DNA of 64,000 nucleotides. Origin: CAVQBJ01 sp963710725 (GTDB taxonomy: Bacteria; Actinomycetota; Thermoleophilia; Solirubrobacterales; Solirubrobacteraceae). Positions 1 to 7,396 of the stretch are shown here, piece by piece (the stretch's first letter is position 1; each line of letters begins with the position of its first letter). The position numbers and the translations under genes were made by a program. The stretch lies in NCBI GenBank assembly GCA_963710725.1, contig CAVQBJ010000008.1, forward strand, positions 124,001 to 188,000, written 5' to 3'. The notes below the pieces were generated by a model, which was given only the letters and a program-made list of their open reading frames with translations, made no database searches and was not told the origin of the DNA.

Positions 1-273
1 GGGGACTGCGGCCGTCACTTCCGCAGCCAGGAGGCATTAGACCTGCACCGCAGGGGCGACCACGCCAACGGGCGCTACTGCGTCGCCCCAGGCATCGAGG
101 AGCCGCGCCTCATCCCGGACCCTGACGCGACCGAGTGCGACACGCCGCCGCACAACCCGCGCTGCGAGCCGCCCGGCGAAGTGCTCACCGGCGTGGTGGT
201 CTGGACCACCGCCCGGTCACAGACGCCGGAGCACAAGGAGCAGCTACGTCGCCTACGGGAAGACCGGCCATGA
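1..273 (+). CDS. FDXHR-type putative zinc-binding protein, 3' part
   Basis: The reading frame is open from base 1 and stops at 271-273, so the 5' end lies outside the window (90 residues visible). The first visible residues include a Cys, then a RHF segment, the motif LDLHR and a later Cys, spaced like the small FDXHR zinc-binding proteins found in actinobacterial genomes and their phages (family knowledge; the match is from the motif only). The rest is Asp/Glu/Pro-rich with a few more Cys residues (two CxxxxxxxxC-like spacings) and ends in a charged helix. Its stop overlaps an ATG (ATGA at 270-273). The function is unknown; such proteins are presumed nucleic-acid or metal binders. Phage or integrated-element origin is an inference. 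Confidence 0.55.
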   Translation, partial: GDCGRHFRSQEALDLHRRGDHANGRYCVAPGIEEPRLIPDPDATECDTPPHNPRCEPPGEVLTGVVVWTTARSQTPEHKEQLRRLREDRP

Positions 274-380
274 ACCTGTACGGATTCCGTGGAGACGTTC
301 GGGGCACTGACCCCTTGCCCGACCCCAGATCGGGTGTCTCGTGCCGCCGCGGCAAACGGTCCCACGTCTCAGCACCATGA
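270..380 (+). CDS. Possible tiny ORF coupled to the FDXHR gene
   Basis: A 36-codon frame starts at an ATG that overlaps the previous stop (ATGA, 270-273) and ends in another ATGA overlap (377-380) with the next frame. The back-to-back overlaps are typical of translationally coupled genes. The product is a short basic peptide starting MNLYGFRGD with no family I recognise. Since the neighbouring frame carries apparent base-loss errors, this ORF may itself be truncated by a miscalled base. It may also not be a gene. Confidence 0.25.
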   Translation: MNLYGFRGDVRGTDPLPDPRSGVSCRRGKRSHVSAP

Positions 381-665
381 CGACCCGTTGGGCCGCCTCT
401 GAGGGACCCAACCTGCCGAGTCTCCTGCTGTGGTCGATGACGCCAGCGATGGGCCCACCGCGGAGATCGTTGAGCCCGAGCCCGGTGATCTAGGCTTCCG
501 GGACACTGGGCTGGCGATGATCGACGCGACGGCGCAGCCCTGGTGTGCGCCACGGCTGCGCACCACCCCGGAGAGTCCTTCCCGGCACTCGACCGCGAGA
601 CGGTCGACGCGTTCCTGCGGTGGCGCCAAGCGCACCCCTTCGCAAACATCACGATCGCCGATTGA
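377..665 (+). pseudogene. Small acidic protein gene, split over three frames
   Basis: No single frame covers this stretch, but three consecutive frames join into a protein-like sequence of about 96 residues: an N-terminal piece from the ATG at 377, an acidic middle piece (about 403-508) and a C-terminal piece ending ANITIAD at the stop 663-665. Adding one G to the G-run at 403-405 and one to the G-run at 508-510 restores a continuous frame. The C-terminal piece has the alternating hydrophobic/charged pattern of a real helix-rich domain. I recognise no family. Either a decayed gene or, given similar single-base losses elsewhere in this window, a sequence error in an intact gene. Confidence 0.4.
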
Positions 666-717
666 CGGCGCCCCGCGCTCAAGGGAATATCGCTAGAGTC
701 GATTACATCTAGACGAC

Positions 718-731
718 TGGAGATATGCGTG
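718..731 (+). promoter_or_regulatory. Shine-Dalgarno setting the GTG start of the DUF3467 gene
   Basis: TGGAGA at 718-723 lies 5 bases before the GTG at 729. An ATG at 725 opens a different frame whose translation lacks any family resemblance. The family match therefore decides for GTG 729. Confidence 0.5.
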
Positions 732-1049
732 GCAAACCCGACCTTCAACCTTCCGCTGCCGGTCGGCGAAGTTGCGCCGGTCTACTCGAACATGGTCCAG
801 CTGTTCTTCGGGCCGGCCGACATGACGCTCGCGTTCTACCACGCCGCGCCCCAGCCGAATCCGACCGATCCGGCCGTGCCGATCGTGACCGCTGTTCCAG
901 CCGCTCGAGTAGTCGTGTCTCCCCAACAGGCCAAGGCGATCTTGTACATCCTCCGCCTGAACGTCGCACGGTGGGAAGAGCAGTACGGAGCCATCCGGGT
1001 TGCTGACGACATCCTCGCTGCGCTCGGGATAGAGGAGGAGCAGCCGTGA
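729..1049 (+). CDS. DUF3467 family protein
   Basis: This 106-residue soluble protein has the layout of DUF3467: an N-terminal strand with VYSNMVQLFFGPADMTL, a short proline-rich turn, and a C-terminal ARVVVSPQQAKAIL segment followed by an amphipathic helix ending WEEQYGAI. In known members the motif reads as an Arg-hydrophobic strand, SP-x-x-A, then a helix ending in a Glu/Gly turn. DUF3467 has no established biochemical role. It is the first gene of a cassette: its stop overlaps the next gene's GTG by four bases (1046-1049), and the next overlaps a retropepsin-like gene. Start at GTG 729 has an SD sequence. The family assignment is by eye and fairly secure; the function is unknown. Confidence 0.75.
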   Translation: MANPTFNLPLPVGEVAPVYSNMVQLFFGPADMTLAFYHAAPQPNPTDPAVPIVTAVPAARVVVSPQQAKAILYILRLNVARWEEQYGAIRVADDILAALGIEEEQP

Positions 1050-1375
1050 ACTACGTGCTCGGCGCCAGCACAACGCAGCCCGGGCAGCAACAGGGTCTTC
1101 GGGCGACCGGTCCCGCCTATCAGACAGGGGTTGGACCCACGGTCACGGGCGGCGCGGCCGCAGTCTCGAACCCGGACGACAGCGGCCAGCGCCTGGTCCA
1201 GTGGCAGCAGTCGAGCGCCGCTCGAGCGTACGAGGGGCAATGGGTACTACTCGATCCCGACAGCCTTGTCGTCTTGGACTGCGACATCTCGCCATCAGAA
1301 CTACTCTCGCGCAAGCCAGGCGACGCGGAGGCGGCTGTCGTCTATGTACAGCCGAGTGGGCTAGTCGTCATTTGA
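1046..1375 (+). CDS. Small protein with DUF5678-like C-terminus
   Basis: The 109-residue product starts at a GTG overlapping the DUF3467 stop (GTGA), which implies translational coupling. Residues 1-55 are Gly/Thr/Gln-rich and look disordered. The C-terminal half begins YEGQWVLLDPDSLVVLD and ends in a strand reading VVYVQPSGLVVI, the pattern of DUF5678-type domains (a Trp-Val strand, a 'value/degree' turn, a helix, a final hydrophobic strand). That resemblance is by pattern only. Downstream a retropepsin-like frame overlaps its stop. The domain's function is unknown; being between DUF3467 and a protease suggests a substrate or partner of one of them, which is inference. Confidence 0.6.
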   Translation: MNYVLGASTTQPGQQQGLRATGPAYQTGVGPTVTGGAAAVSNPDDSGQRLVQWQQSSAARAYEGQWVLLDPDSLVVLDCDISPSELLSRKPGDAEAAVVYVQPSGLVVI

Positions 1376-1812
1376 CGCTTGCCCCCTTCACATCAGCGGT
1401 GCAGCTGACGTTCACTCATGGCGCGCAATACGCCAGCCAACCGTCGCGACGGCCGATGATCCAAGTCGAGATTGCGGCAACGGACCCGGTGACCAGCACG
1501 CTACTCGGGGCACCCGTCACGACAACGCTTGAGGTCGACTCGGGAGCCGACATCAGCGTTATCGATGACGGGCTCGCGCCCACGCTTGGTATCAATCTCG
1601 CGGCTCTACCTACGGCCCAAGTCGCCGGTGTGGGAGGCGCCTACAGGAACGTGCCAAAGGGCACACTCAAGATGCTTCTTGTCGGACGATGGATCGACGT
1701 GCCCGTGTTGTTCATGACGGGCGAGTTGCTGCTCGGTCGCGAGGCCGCGTTTGACGCGATACATCTCGCGTTCGTGCACAAGCACGGGCTTCTGCTCGCC
1801 GCCGCCAGTTAG
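1372..1812 (+). CDS. Retropepsin-like aspartic protease
   Basis: The product has the single-domain retropepsin pattern: a catalytic-type motif VDSGADISVID (DSG in place of the common DTG), followed about 65 residues later by the hydrophobic LLLGREAAFD motif that in retropepsins packs under the active site. Such proteases act as homodimers, each chain giving one Asp (family knowledge). Length is 146 residues from TTG 1372, which overlaps the previous stop as TTGA; a start at ATG 1456 (118 residues) is the alternative. I prefer TTG because the preceding residues continue a beta-strand pattern and the other two junctions of the cassette are also overlaps. There is no signal peptide, so it is predicted to be cytoplasmic. 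Its substrate is unknown. Confidence 0.7.
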   Translation: MTLAPFTSAVQLTFTHGAQYASQPSRRPMIQVEIAATDPVTSTLLGAPVTTTLEVDSGADISVIDDGLAPTLGINLAALPTAQVAGVGGAYRNVPKGTLKMLLVGRWIDVPVLFMTGELLLGREAAFDAIHLAFVHKHGLLLAAAS

Positions 1813-1872
1813 TTGCTGCACCAGCGTGCAGCTGACGCTGCCCGAGGACAGTTGGACCTCTAACCGAACCGC

Positions 1873-2346
1873 TCAGCTCGTGGCCGCCGTAGTGATGCTC
1901 TGCTCCGCCCAGCCGTCGGCGATCAGCGACGTGCACGCCTGCTGTCCGAATATCTGCTCGCCGCTGTCGATGACGGTGGCCGTGACCTTGCCGTTGAAGT
2001 CATCGAGGACACACACGGGAACGGCATTGGGTTCGCCCCCCGCGACCGCGGACTGCCACAGGAAGCCCTGACGGGCGCTCGTGGTGATCCATTGCTGGCA
2101 GAGCGGCCCAACATTCAGCGCGTGGGAGAAGAAGTACAGCTGTGCGTCGTGTCCGGCCATGTCCGCACCGCAAGACTCCTGCCCTTGCAGGAGCGCCGGC
2201 ATGAGCGTCATCGAACCGGCCGCCGTGGTGGACGCCGACCTGGCGGGCGCGATGACCGTGGTCACCTCAGTCACCGTGGCGGTGCTGCCCGCGCCACACC
2301 CGGTCAGAAGCAGCACTGCAGTCAGGACGACGGCATTGGCCCGCAC
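1873..2346 (-). CDS. Putative secreted lipoprotein
   Basis: The 157-residue product begins with a short basic/hydrophobic signal ending in the lipobox LLTGC (Cys near residue 17), so it should be lipidated and held at the outer face of the membrane. A Thr/Ser/Ala linker of roughly 25 residues follows, then a compact domain with four further Cys residues (ESC, PLC, VCV, QAC), possibly forming two disulfides. No family recognised. Start GTG 2346 has no SD; a TATGGT box sits 6 bases upstream (2353-2358), as at other leaderless starts here. It converges on the retropepsin cassette, whose 3' end is 60 bases away. Confidence 0.6.
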   Translation of the reverse strand: MRANAVVLTAVLLLTGCGAGSTATVTEVTTVIAPARSASTTAAGSMTLMPALLQGQESCGADMAGHDAQLYFFSHALNVGPLCQQWITTSARQGFLWQSAVAGGEPNAVPVCVLDDFNGKVTATVIDSGEQIFGQQACTSLIADGWAEQSITTAATS

Positions 2347-2471
2347 CGCGCGACCATAGCCCTGCCGAACGAATGGGGCAATGACAGCGCGCTCTCGGAC
2401 ACGCTGCCGACGTCCGGCGCTGGGCCGACAATTGGTCGGATGCCCGCAGCGACACCATCGCGCTCGTCGCG

Positions 2472-3488
2472 GTGCTCGCCACCGCGGCCACCGCGATCAC
2501 CGTGCCCCTGATCGCCGCGGTGGCGCAGAGCAAGTCGGATCGACGGCGCTTCGAGCAAGATCGACTGACAAAGGACTTCGACGAACTGCGCGCGCTGCTC
2601 GACGAGTCCTCGAGCGAACTCTTCCGTGTGCTTCAGGTGCTTGAGCGGGGTGAGCTCACCGAGGCCGAGACCGAGGAGGCGGTCAAGCCACTCGCCACTC
2701 TCAACGCTCGTCTTGTCATGCGTCTCGGTCGAAAGCACGAGGTAGTCAGAGCATTCAAACATACGGTGGAAGTCGCCTGGCCGGAGGACGTGAACGACGT
2801 GGCCGCGAGCGAGAGACGTTCGCAGCAGAGTTCGGGCGGCTGCGCGCTGACAAGCGAAGCGCAGAGCCTCAGGGAGGAGGCCCGGCAGCTTGAGCGGCGC
2901 GGCGTCGTCAGCCGCGTCCGTCGGCTAGGTCGTCCGCGTGTAGCTCAGATTGCGGATGCGCTAGAAGCGAACGCCGCACAGCGGCAGACGCTTAGGGCCG
3001 AGATCGAGCGCCACCGCGGTGCTCTGAAGGACGGCAGCCGCGACATTCTGGATCAAGCCGAGCGCACCGCAGCGCGTGAGAGGGCGGCACCGTACCGTCT
3101 CGTCGCGATCGTCTTGCTGGTCCTCTGGGGTCTCCAAGCCGTTCTCATCGCCATCGGTCGGACTGGCCGTGTCAACAGCATTCACCTCAACTTCTATCTG
3201 GCCGCCTCGGCGATCTTTCCCATCATCTTGATCGCAGGGTTCGTCGAGCTGGGGGCCCTCCCGGGGCGGGTCATTCTGCAGGCGGGTGTGAAGTGGCGCG
3301 CCCTGACATTCATGGTCCCGACGGTCGCCGGCGAAATGGCGCGTCTCAGAGCTCTTGCGATTCATGAAAGCACCGTGTTCCTGTTCCGCGATGTGACTGC
3401 GAGCCTCGCGTTGACCACGGCGTCGTTGTTCCTACTTGTCCTAACGCGCCCCGTGCAGAGGCGTACACGCGCGGCGGATCCGCGCTAG
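2472..3488 (+). CDS. Membrane protein of unknown function, coiled-coil linker
   Basis: The 338-residue frame has an N-terminal hydrophobic segment (residues 1-20), a long charged helical region, and four hydrophobic segments towards the C-terminus (around 205-225, 240-265, 275-300 and 310-325). The GTG start opens directly into the first hydrophobic segment, while the same frame continues upstream with coding-like sequence from 2385 but without a usable start, so the true N-terminus may be cut by an indel. Residues about 114-132 read unnaturally; the +1-shifted frame between 2816 and 2866 gives a better helix (see findings). No family recognised. It is divergent from the lipoprotein gene and has lower GC than the genes after 3.7 kb. 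Confidence 0.55.
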   Translation: MLATAATAITVPLIAAVAQSKSDRRRFEQDRLTKDFDELRALLDESSSELFRVLQVLERGELTEAETEEAVKPLATLNARLVMRLGRKHEVVRAFKHTVEVAWPEDVNDVAASERRSQQSSGGCALTSEAQSLREEARQLERRGVVSRVRRLGRPRVAQIADALEANAAQRQTLRAEIERHRGALKDGSRDILDQAERTAARERAAPYRLVAIVLLVLWGLQAVLIAIGRTGRVNSIHLNFYLAASAIFPIILIAGFVELGALPGRVILQAGVKWRALTFMVPTVAGEMARLRALAIHESTVFLFRDVTASLALTTASLFLLVLTRPVQRRTRAADPR

Positions 3489-3670
3489 CACCTGCCGGTC
3501 ACGCTCGGGACTTGGCGTTCGAGCACTGCCATTTCGCACCCACAAGCCGCAACTCCCGGATGCCGCGCCGACCGCACGTGCGGTCTGCCCGATGCGACAC
3601 GCGAGCCACATCGCCAGCAGCGCGGTGCTCCACCTTGGGCGGCTTGGCATGCACAACATCGTTGGGGGCC

Positions 3671-5043
3671 CTACTGCGGCCGTCGCGCCCGCTCGGAGAT
3701 CGTCAGCAGCAGCGCGAGCAGCACGAAGTTCATGACGACCGATGAGCCGCCGTAGGCCACGAGCGGCAGCGTCACCCCGGTGAGCGGGATGACGTCGGTG
3801 ACGCCGCCGACGATCACGAACACCTGCAGGGCGATGATGAACGACAGGCCGGTGGCGAGCAGCTTGGAGAACGAGTCGCGCGCGAGGATCGCCGTCTTCA
3901 GCCCTCGCCACACGAACAGCAGGTACACGCCGAGCAGGGCGACGGCGCCAACGAGCCCCAGCTCGTCGGTCAGCACGGCGTAGATGAGGTCGCTCTCCGG
4001 CACCGGGATGAGCGAGCTCTGGACGACCTGGCCGTTCGGCAGCTGGTAGGGGAGCTCGAGCAGCGACTGATGCAGCCCGGTGCCGAGCAGGCCGCCGTCG
4101 GCCTGCGCGAACAAGGACTGCGCCAGCTGCCCGCTTCCCCCGTCTGGTAGTAGAGCGTCGGGTCGAGCGGATGCTCCCAGGCGAGCACGCGCTGCTCCAC
4201 GTGGCCGACGTGCTTGGACACGAACCACGCGCCGAGGGCGAACAGCACGATCCCCACGATCGGGAACGACAGTCGCCCGGTGGCGACGTACAGGAGCGCC
4301 AGGAACGCGCCGTAGAACATGATCGAGGTGCCGAGCTCGCGCGTGACCAGCAGCGTCGCCATCGCCGCGCCCCAGACGAGGAGCAGTGGCCCGAACTGCT
4401 TCATCGGCGGGAACGTGATCCCGAGGATGCGCCGGCCACCGGTGACGAGCAGCTGCCGGTTGTCGCGCAGATAGCTGGCGATGAAGATGACGATCGCGAT
4501 CTTCGCGAGCTCGGCCGGCTGGAAGGCGACCGACCCGACGTGGATGTTCAGGTAGGCGCCGTTGACCTGCTGTCCGATGCCCGGGACACGCGGCAGGATC
4601 GTCAGCACGATCGCCGCCAGCGCGATCGTGTAGCGGTAGCGCTCGAGCACGCCGAGCCCGTTGCGGCGCAGCCACAGGACGGTGGCGACGAAGAGGCCGA
4701 GGCCGAGGACCATCCACTGCGCCTGCTGGCGGGCGAGCGTGGGGTTGATGCGATAGATCATCACGATCCCGACGCTGGCCAGCACGGCGGCGAGCGGGAA
4801 CAGGTAGGGGTCGGAGTGCGGCAGGGTGAGCCGGATGGCGATGTGCGTGAGCACGCAGAGCCCGAGGAAGATCGCCCCGTAGGTGAGCGACGCACTCGAC
4901 GCGTGATGCAGCGTGACGTTCGTCGCCGAGGCGGTGCTCTCGCTCTGCTGCTGGATGAAGATGGCCGTGAACCCGGCGACGACCAGCAGCGCAGAGGGCA
5001 GCAGACCGAACAGCTCGCGGTTGCGCGCGCTCAGCACGGGCAC
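3671..5043 (-). CDS. FtsW/RodA/SpoVE-family peptidoglycan polymerase (frameshifted)
   Basis: SEDS glycosyltransferases polymerise lipid II into glycan strands with a class B PBP partner. The N-terminal part (to about 4142) carries hydrophobic segments and the SEDS signature FQPAELAKIAIV; the C-terminal part, in another frame, carries PESDLIYAVL, then the PLVAYGGSSV motif. The two parts join exactly if one C is added to the C5 run at 4137-4141, restoring a protein of about 455 residues with ten or more membrane spans. The start is GTG 5043 or, better, GTG 5037, which lies 7 bases after a TACAGT box. The N-terminal extra spans resemble actinobacterial RodA-type proteins, so FtsW versus RodA is left open. 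Divergent from the LCP gene. Confidence 0.85.
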
Positions 5044-5050
5044 GACTGTA
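5035..5050 (-). promoter_or_regulatory. -10 box and probable leaderless start of the SEDS gene
   Basis: Reading the minus strand, TACAGT (5050-5045) is followed after 7 bases by GTG (5037-5035). A second GTG at 5043 is only one base from the box, too close to be transcribed from it. The spacing therefore favours 5037 as start. Confidence 0.45.
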
Positions 5051-5194
5051 CAACGGCGGCCAGCCGAAGCCGGACGGCGCCGCGCGGGCGCCGAGCGCCG
5101 GCGAGGGCCCCGGCCCGGCCGCTACCCTGTTGGCGACGGGCGCACCGCGGGCCCGCATCCGTGCATGCCATGAACCGTCCCGTCGACCGCCGAC

Positions 5195-6724
5195 ATGCCT
5201 GACGAACGGCCGCCCCGCCTCGGCTGGCGTATGGGGAAGCGCTTCCTGCTCGCCGCCGTGGTGATCGTCGTGCTCTCTGCCGCCGCCACCGCCACGGCGG
5301 GGCTGGAGAAGCTGACCACCTTCGCCCAGGAGGCGCTCCCGGCCTCGAGCCACATCGGGACGCTGCCGGGCACGATCACGCCGGCCTACGACGGGCAGCC
5401 GGAGACGTTCCTGCTCATCGGCTCCGATCGCCGCGCCGCCTCCAAGGACGCCTTCGACCGCACCGACCCGCCGCACAGCGACACGCTGCTGCTCGTGCAC
5501 CTGGACCCCAACCAGGGACAGACGTCGGTGCTGTCGATCCCGCGCGACCTGCTCGTGAGCATCCACGACCCGAAGACCGGGCAGACCTACTACCCGCAGA
5601 AGATCAACGCCGCGTACACCTTCGGCAGCTACGACCACGGCAGCGACGGCGCGGCCGCGCTCGCCGCCTACACGGTCAAGAAGCTGCTCGGCATCCAGCT
5701 CAACGGCATCGTCGACGTCACCTTCGGCGGCTTCATCGACGTCGTCGACCAGCTCGGCTGCGTGTACGTGAACGTCGACCACCGCTACTACAACGAGAAC
5801 ATCGGGACCGAGGCCACGAACTTCAGCTCGATCAACCTCGAGCCCGGCTACCAGAAGCTCTGCTACACGAACGCGCTCGACTACGTGCGCTACCGACACA
5901 CCGACTCGGACTTCGTGCGCGTCGCCCGTCAGCAGGACTTCATCCGCGACATCCGCGAGCAGGCGAGCATCAGCCTCGGCAACATCGACAGCGTCCTGCG
6001 CAGCGTCGGGCGTGCCATCCGCACGAACTTCACCGCCTCCGCGGGCGAGCTCGAGGTGCTCGCGAAGCTGCTCGTGTTCTCCCAGCAGAAGCCGCTGCGC
6101 CAGGTGCACTTCCAGGTCACGAACGCCGACGCGGTCATCGGCGGCGTCGACTACGTCACCGCCTCGCCGCAGGACATCGCGGCGACGGTGCAGGACTTCC
6201 TCTACGGCGACCAGGCGGTCACCCTCCCGCACAGCGCCGCCGTGGCCTCAGCCCGTCCGGGCCACCGGCATCAGCGCGTGTCGCCCGCCGCGATCGGCCT
6301 CTATCCGACGCCTTCGAGCGACATGACGGCGGCGATCAACGCCGGCACGTCGGTGCCGTTCCGGATGCTCTATCCAAACCTGCAGACGGGGCCGGCCGTG
6401 CAGGAGGAGGTCCGCGCGTACAGCCTGCGCGACCAGCAGAACCACGTCCGCCACGCCTACGTCGCCGTCTTCCAGCAGAACGCGCTGGGTGGCTACTACG
6501 ACGTCGAGGGCACCGATTGGACGAACCCTCCGATCATTGCTAACCCGAGCCGCGAGGCGACCATCGGGCCGCGCCACTACATCTTCATCGACGACGGCGC
6601 CCACATCCATCTGATCGCCTGGCGTGAGCACGGCGCGCTCTACTGGGTCAACAACACCCTGCTCGAGGACCTGACCAACGCCCAGATGCTCGCCATCGCC
6701 GAGTCGGTCCAGCCGCTGCAATAG
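5195..6724 (+). CDS. LytR-CpsA-Psr (LCP) family protein
   Basis: LCP enzymes transfer lipid-linked glycan (teichoic acid, arabinogalactan or capsule) onto peptidoglycan outside the membrane. This 509-residue protein has an N-terminal membrane anchor (residues about 15-37), then the LCP core: FLLIGSDRR, the SDTLLLVHLDP strand, LSIPRDLLV, KINAAYTFG, and the Arg-rich RYRHTDSDFVRVARQQ segment whose Arg residues bind the pyrophosphate in known structures. After about residue 340 there is a separate C-terminal domain of some 170 residues with no hydrophobic anchor, possibly a glycan or partner-binding part. Divergent from the SEDS gene, which fits a joint role in the cell wall. The glycan it transfers cannot be read from the sequence. 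Confidence 0.9.
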   Translation: MPDERPPRLGWRMGKRFLLAAVVIVVLSAAATATAGLEKLTTFAQEALPASSHIGTLPGTITPAYDGQPETFLLIGSDRRAASKDAFDRTDPPHSDTLLLVHLDPNQGQTSVLSIPRDLLVSIHDPKTGQTYYPQKINAAYTFGSYDHGSDGAAALAAYTVKKLLGIQLNGIVDVTFGGFIDVVDQLGCVYVNVDHRYYNENIGTEATNFSSINLEPGYQKLCYTNALDYVRYRHTDSDFVRVARQQDFIRDIREQASISLGNIDSVLRSVGRAIRTNFTASAGELEVLAKLLVFSQQKPLRQVHFQVTNADAVIGGVDYVTASPQDIAATVQDFLYGDQAVTLPHSAAVASARPGHRHQRVSPAAIGLYPTPSSDMTAAINAGTSVPFRMLYPNLQTGPAVQEEVRAYSLRDQQNHVRHAYVAVFQQNALGGYYDVEGTDWTNPPIIANPSREATIGPRHYIFIDDGAHIHLIAWREHGALYWVNNTLLEDLTNAQMLAIAESVQPLQ

Positions 6725-6751
6725 CGCTCGGCGGCTCGGCGGGATCCGAAG

Positions 6752-7156
6752 CTAGCGGACCGCCGCGTCGAGCGCGGCGTTGACGAGCGCGTCGGCGTCG
6801 GCGTTCTCGGCCCGTGGCACCGAGCGAATCGACCAGCCCTCGAATTCGCGCAGCGCCGCCATCGCGTCGAGATACAGCGGCCGCATCGCCGGATGCTTGA
6901 CCTTGTAGGCGCCGTTGACCTGCTTGGCCACGAGCTCGGAGTCGTTGACCACCTCGACCTCGGTGGCGCCGAGCGCACGCGCCCGCGCCAGGCCGAGCAG
7001 CAGGCCGCGGTACTCGGCGACGTTGTTCGTCGCCTCGCCGAGCAGCTCGGACGCCTCGTCGAGCACCTCGCCGTCGGGCGTCGACACTACGGCGCCGGCC
7101 GCAGCCGGCCCCGGGTTCCCGCGTGCGCCCCCGTCGACGTGGACGACGAGCTTCAA
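6752..7156 (-). CDS. Ribonuclease HI family protein
   Basis: RNase H enzymes cut the RNA strand of RNA-DNA hybrids. The 134-residue protein has the four acidic metal ligands in order: D8 (VDGGARGNPGPA), E48 (NNVAEYRG), D72 (NDSELV) and D122 in the C-terminal NADADALVN motif. The short length and the absence of the basic handle region match the archaeal/actinobacterial RnhA-like group. Its ATG overlaps the stop of the upstream 75-codon gene (7153-7156, ATGA), so the two are probably translated together. It converges on the LCP gene with 27 bases between. Confidence 0.9.
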   Translation of the reverse strand: MKLVVHVDGGARGNPGPAAAGAVVSTPDGEVLDEASELLGEATNNVAEYRGLLLGLARARALGATEVEVVNDSELVAKQVNGAYKVKHPAMRPLYLDAMAALREFEGWSIRSVPRAENADADALVNAALDAAVR

Positions 7157-7380
7157 TCGTCGGCGAGCTCGAGCTCGGGGTAGTCCCCCGCGACGCGCGC
7201 TCGCCGGCGGTCGCGCACCGTGCGCTGCTGCACCTCGGCGTCGCCCGCGCCTCGGCGCGCGCGCCGGGCCGACGAGCGACGATCGATGATCACCTCGACG
7301 TTGTCGTCGTCGGCGTAGTACTTGACGAGCTTGTCGTACAGCTCGTCGGCCATCGCTTCGGGGATCACGCAGTAGATCAT
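7153..7380 (-). CDS. Small conserved-looking protein upstream of RNase HI
   Basis: The 75-residue product starts MIYCVIPEAMADELYDKL and continues with YYADDDNVEVIIDRR, a beta-alpha-beta pattern with a clear hydrophobic core in residues 1-35. The second half is Arg-rich and probably unfolded, suitable for binding nucleic acid (inference). The N-terminal fold pattern with paired 'IDRR' strand end reads as a real protein, but I cannot name the family. It overlaps the RNase HI start by four bases and follows the zinc-ribbon gene after 16 bases, so the three form one transcription unit. Confidence 0.6.
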   Translation of the reverse strand: MIYCVIPEAMADELYDKLVKYYADDDNVEVIIDRRSSARRARRGAGDAEVQQRTVRDRRRARVAGDYPELELADD

Positions 7381-7396
7381 CGGTTCGGGCTCCAGC

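Noticed and set aside
3489..3670. Gap of about 180 bases between the membrane protein and the SEDS gene as a site for an RNA gene or attachment site
   Set aside because: No tRNA-like cloverleaf, direct repeat or terminator hairpin with T-run found by eye.
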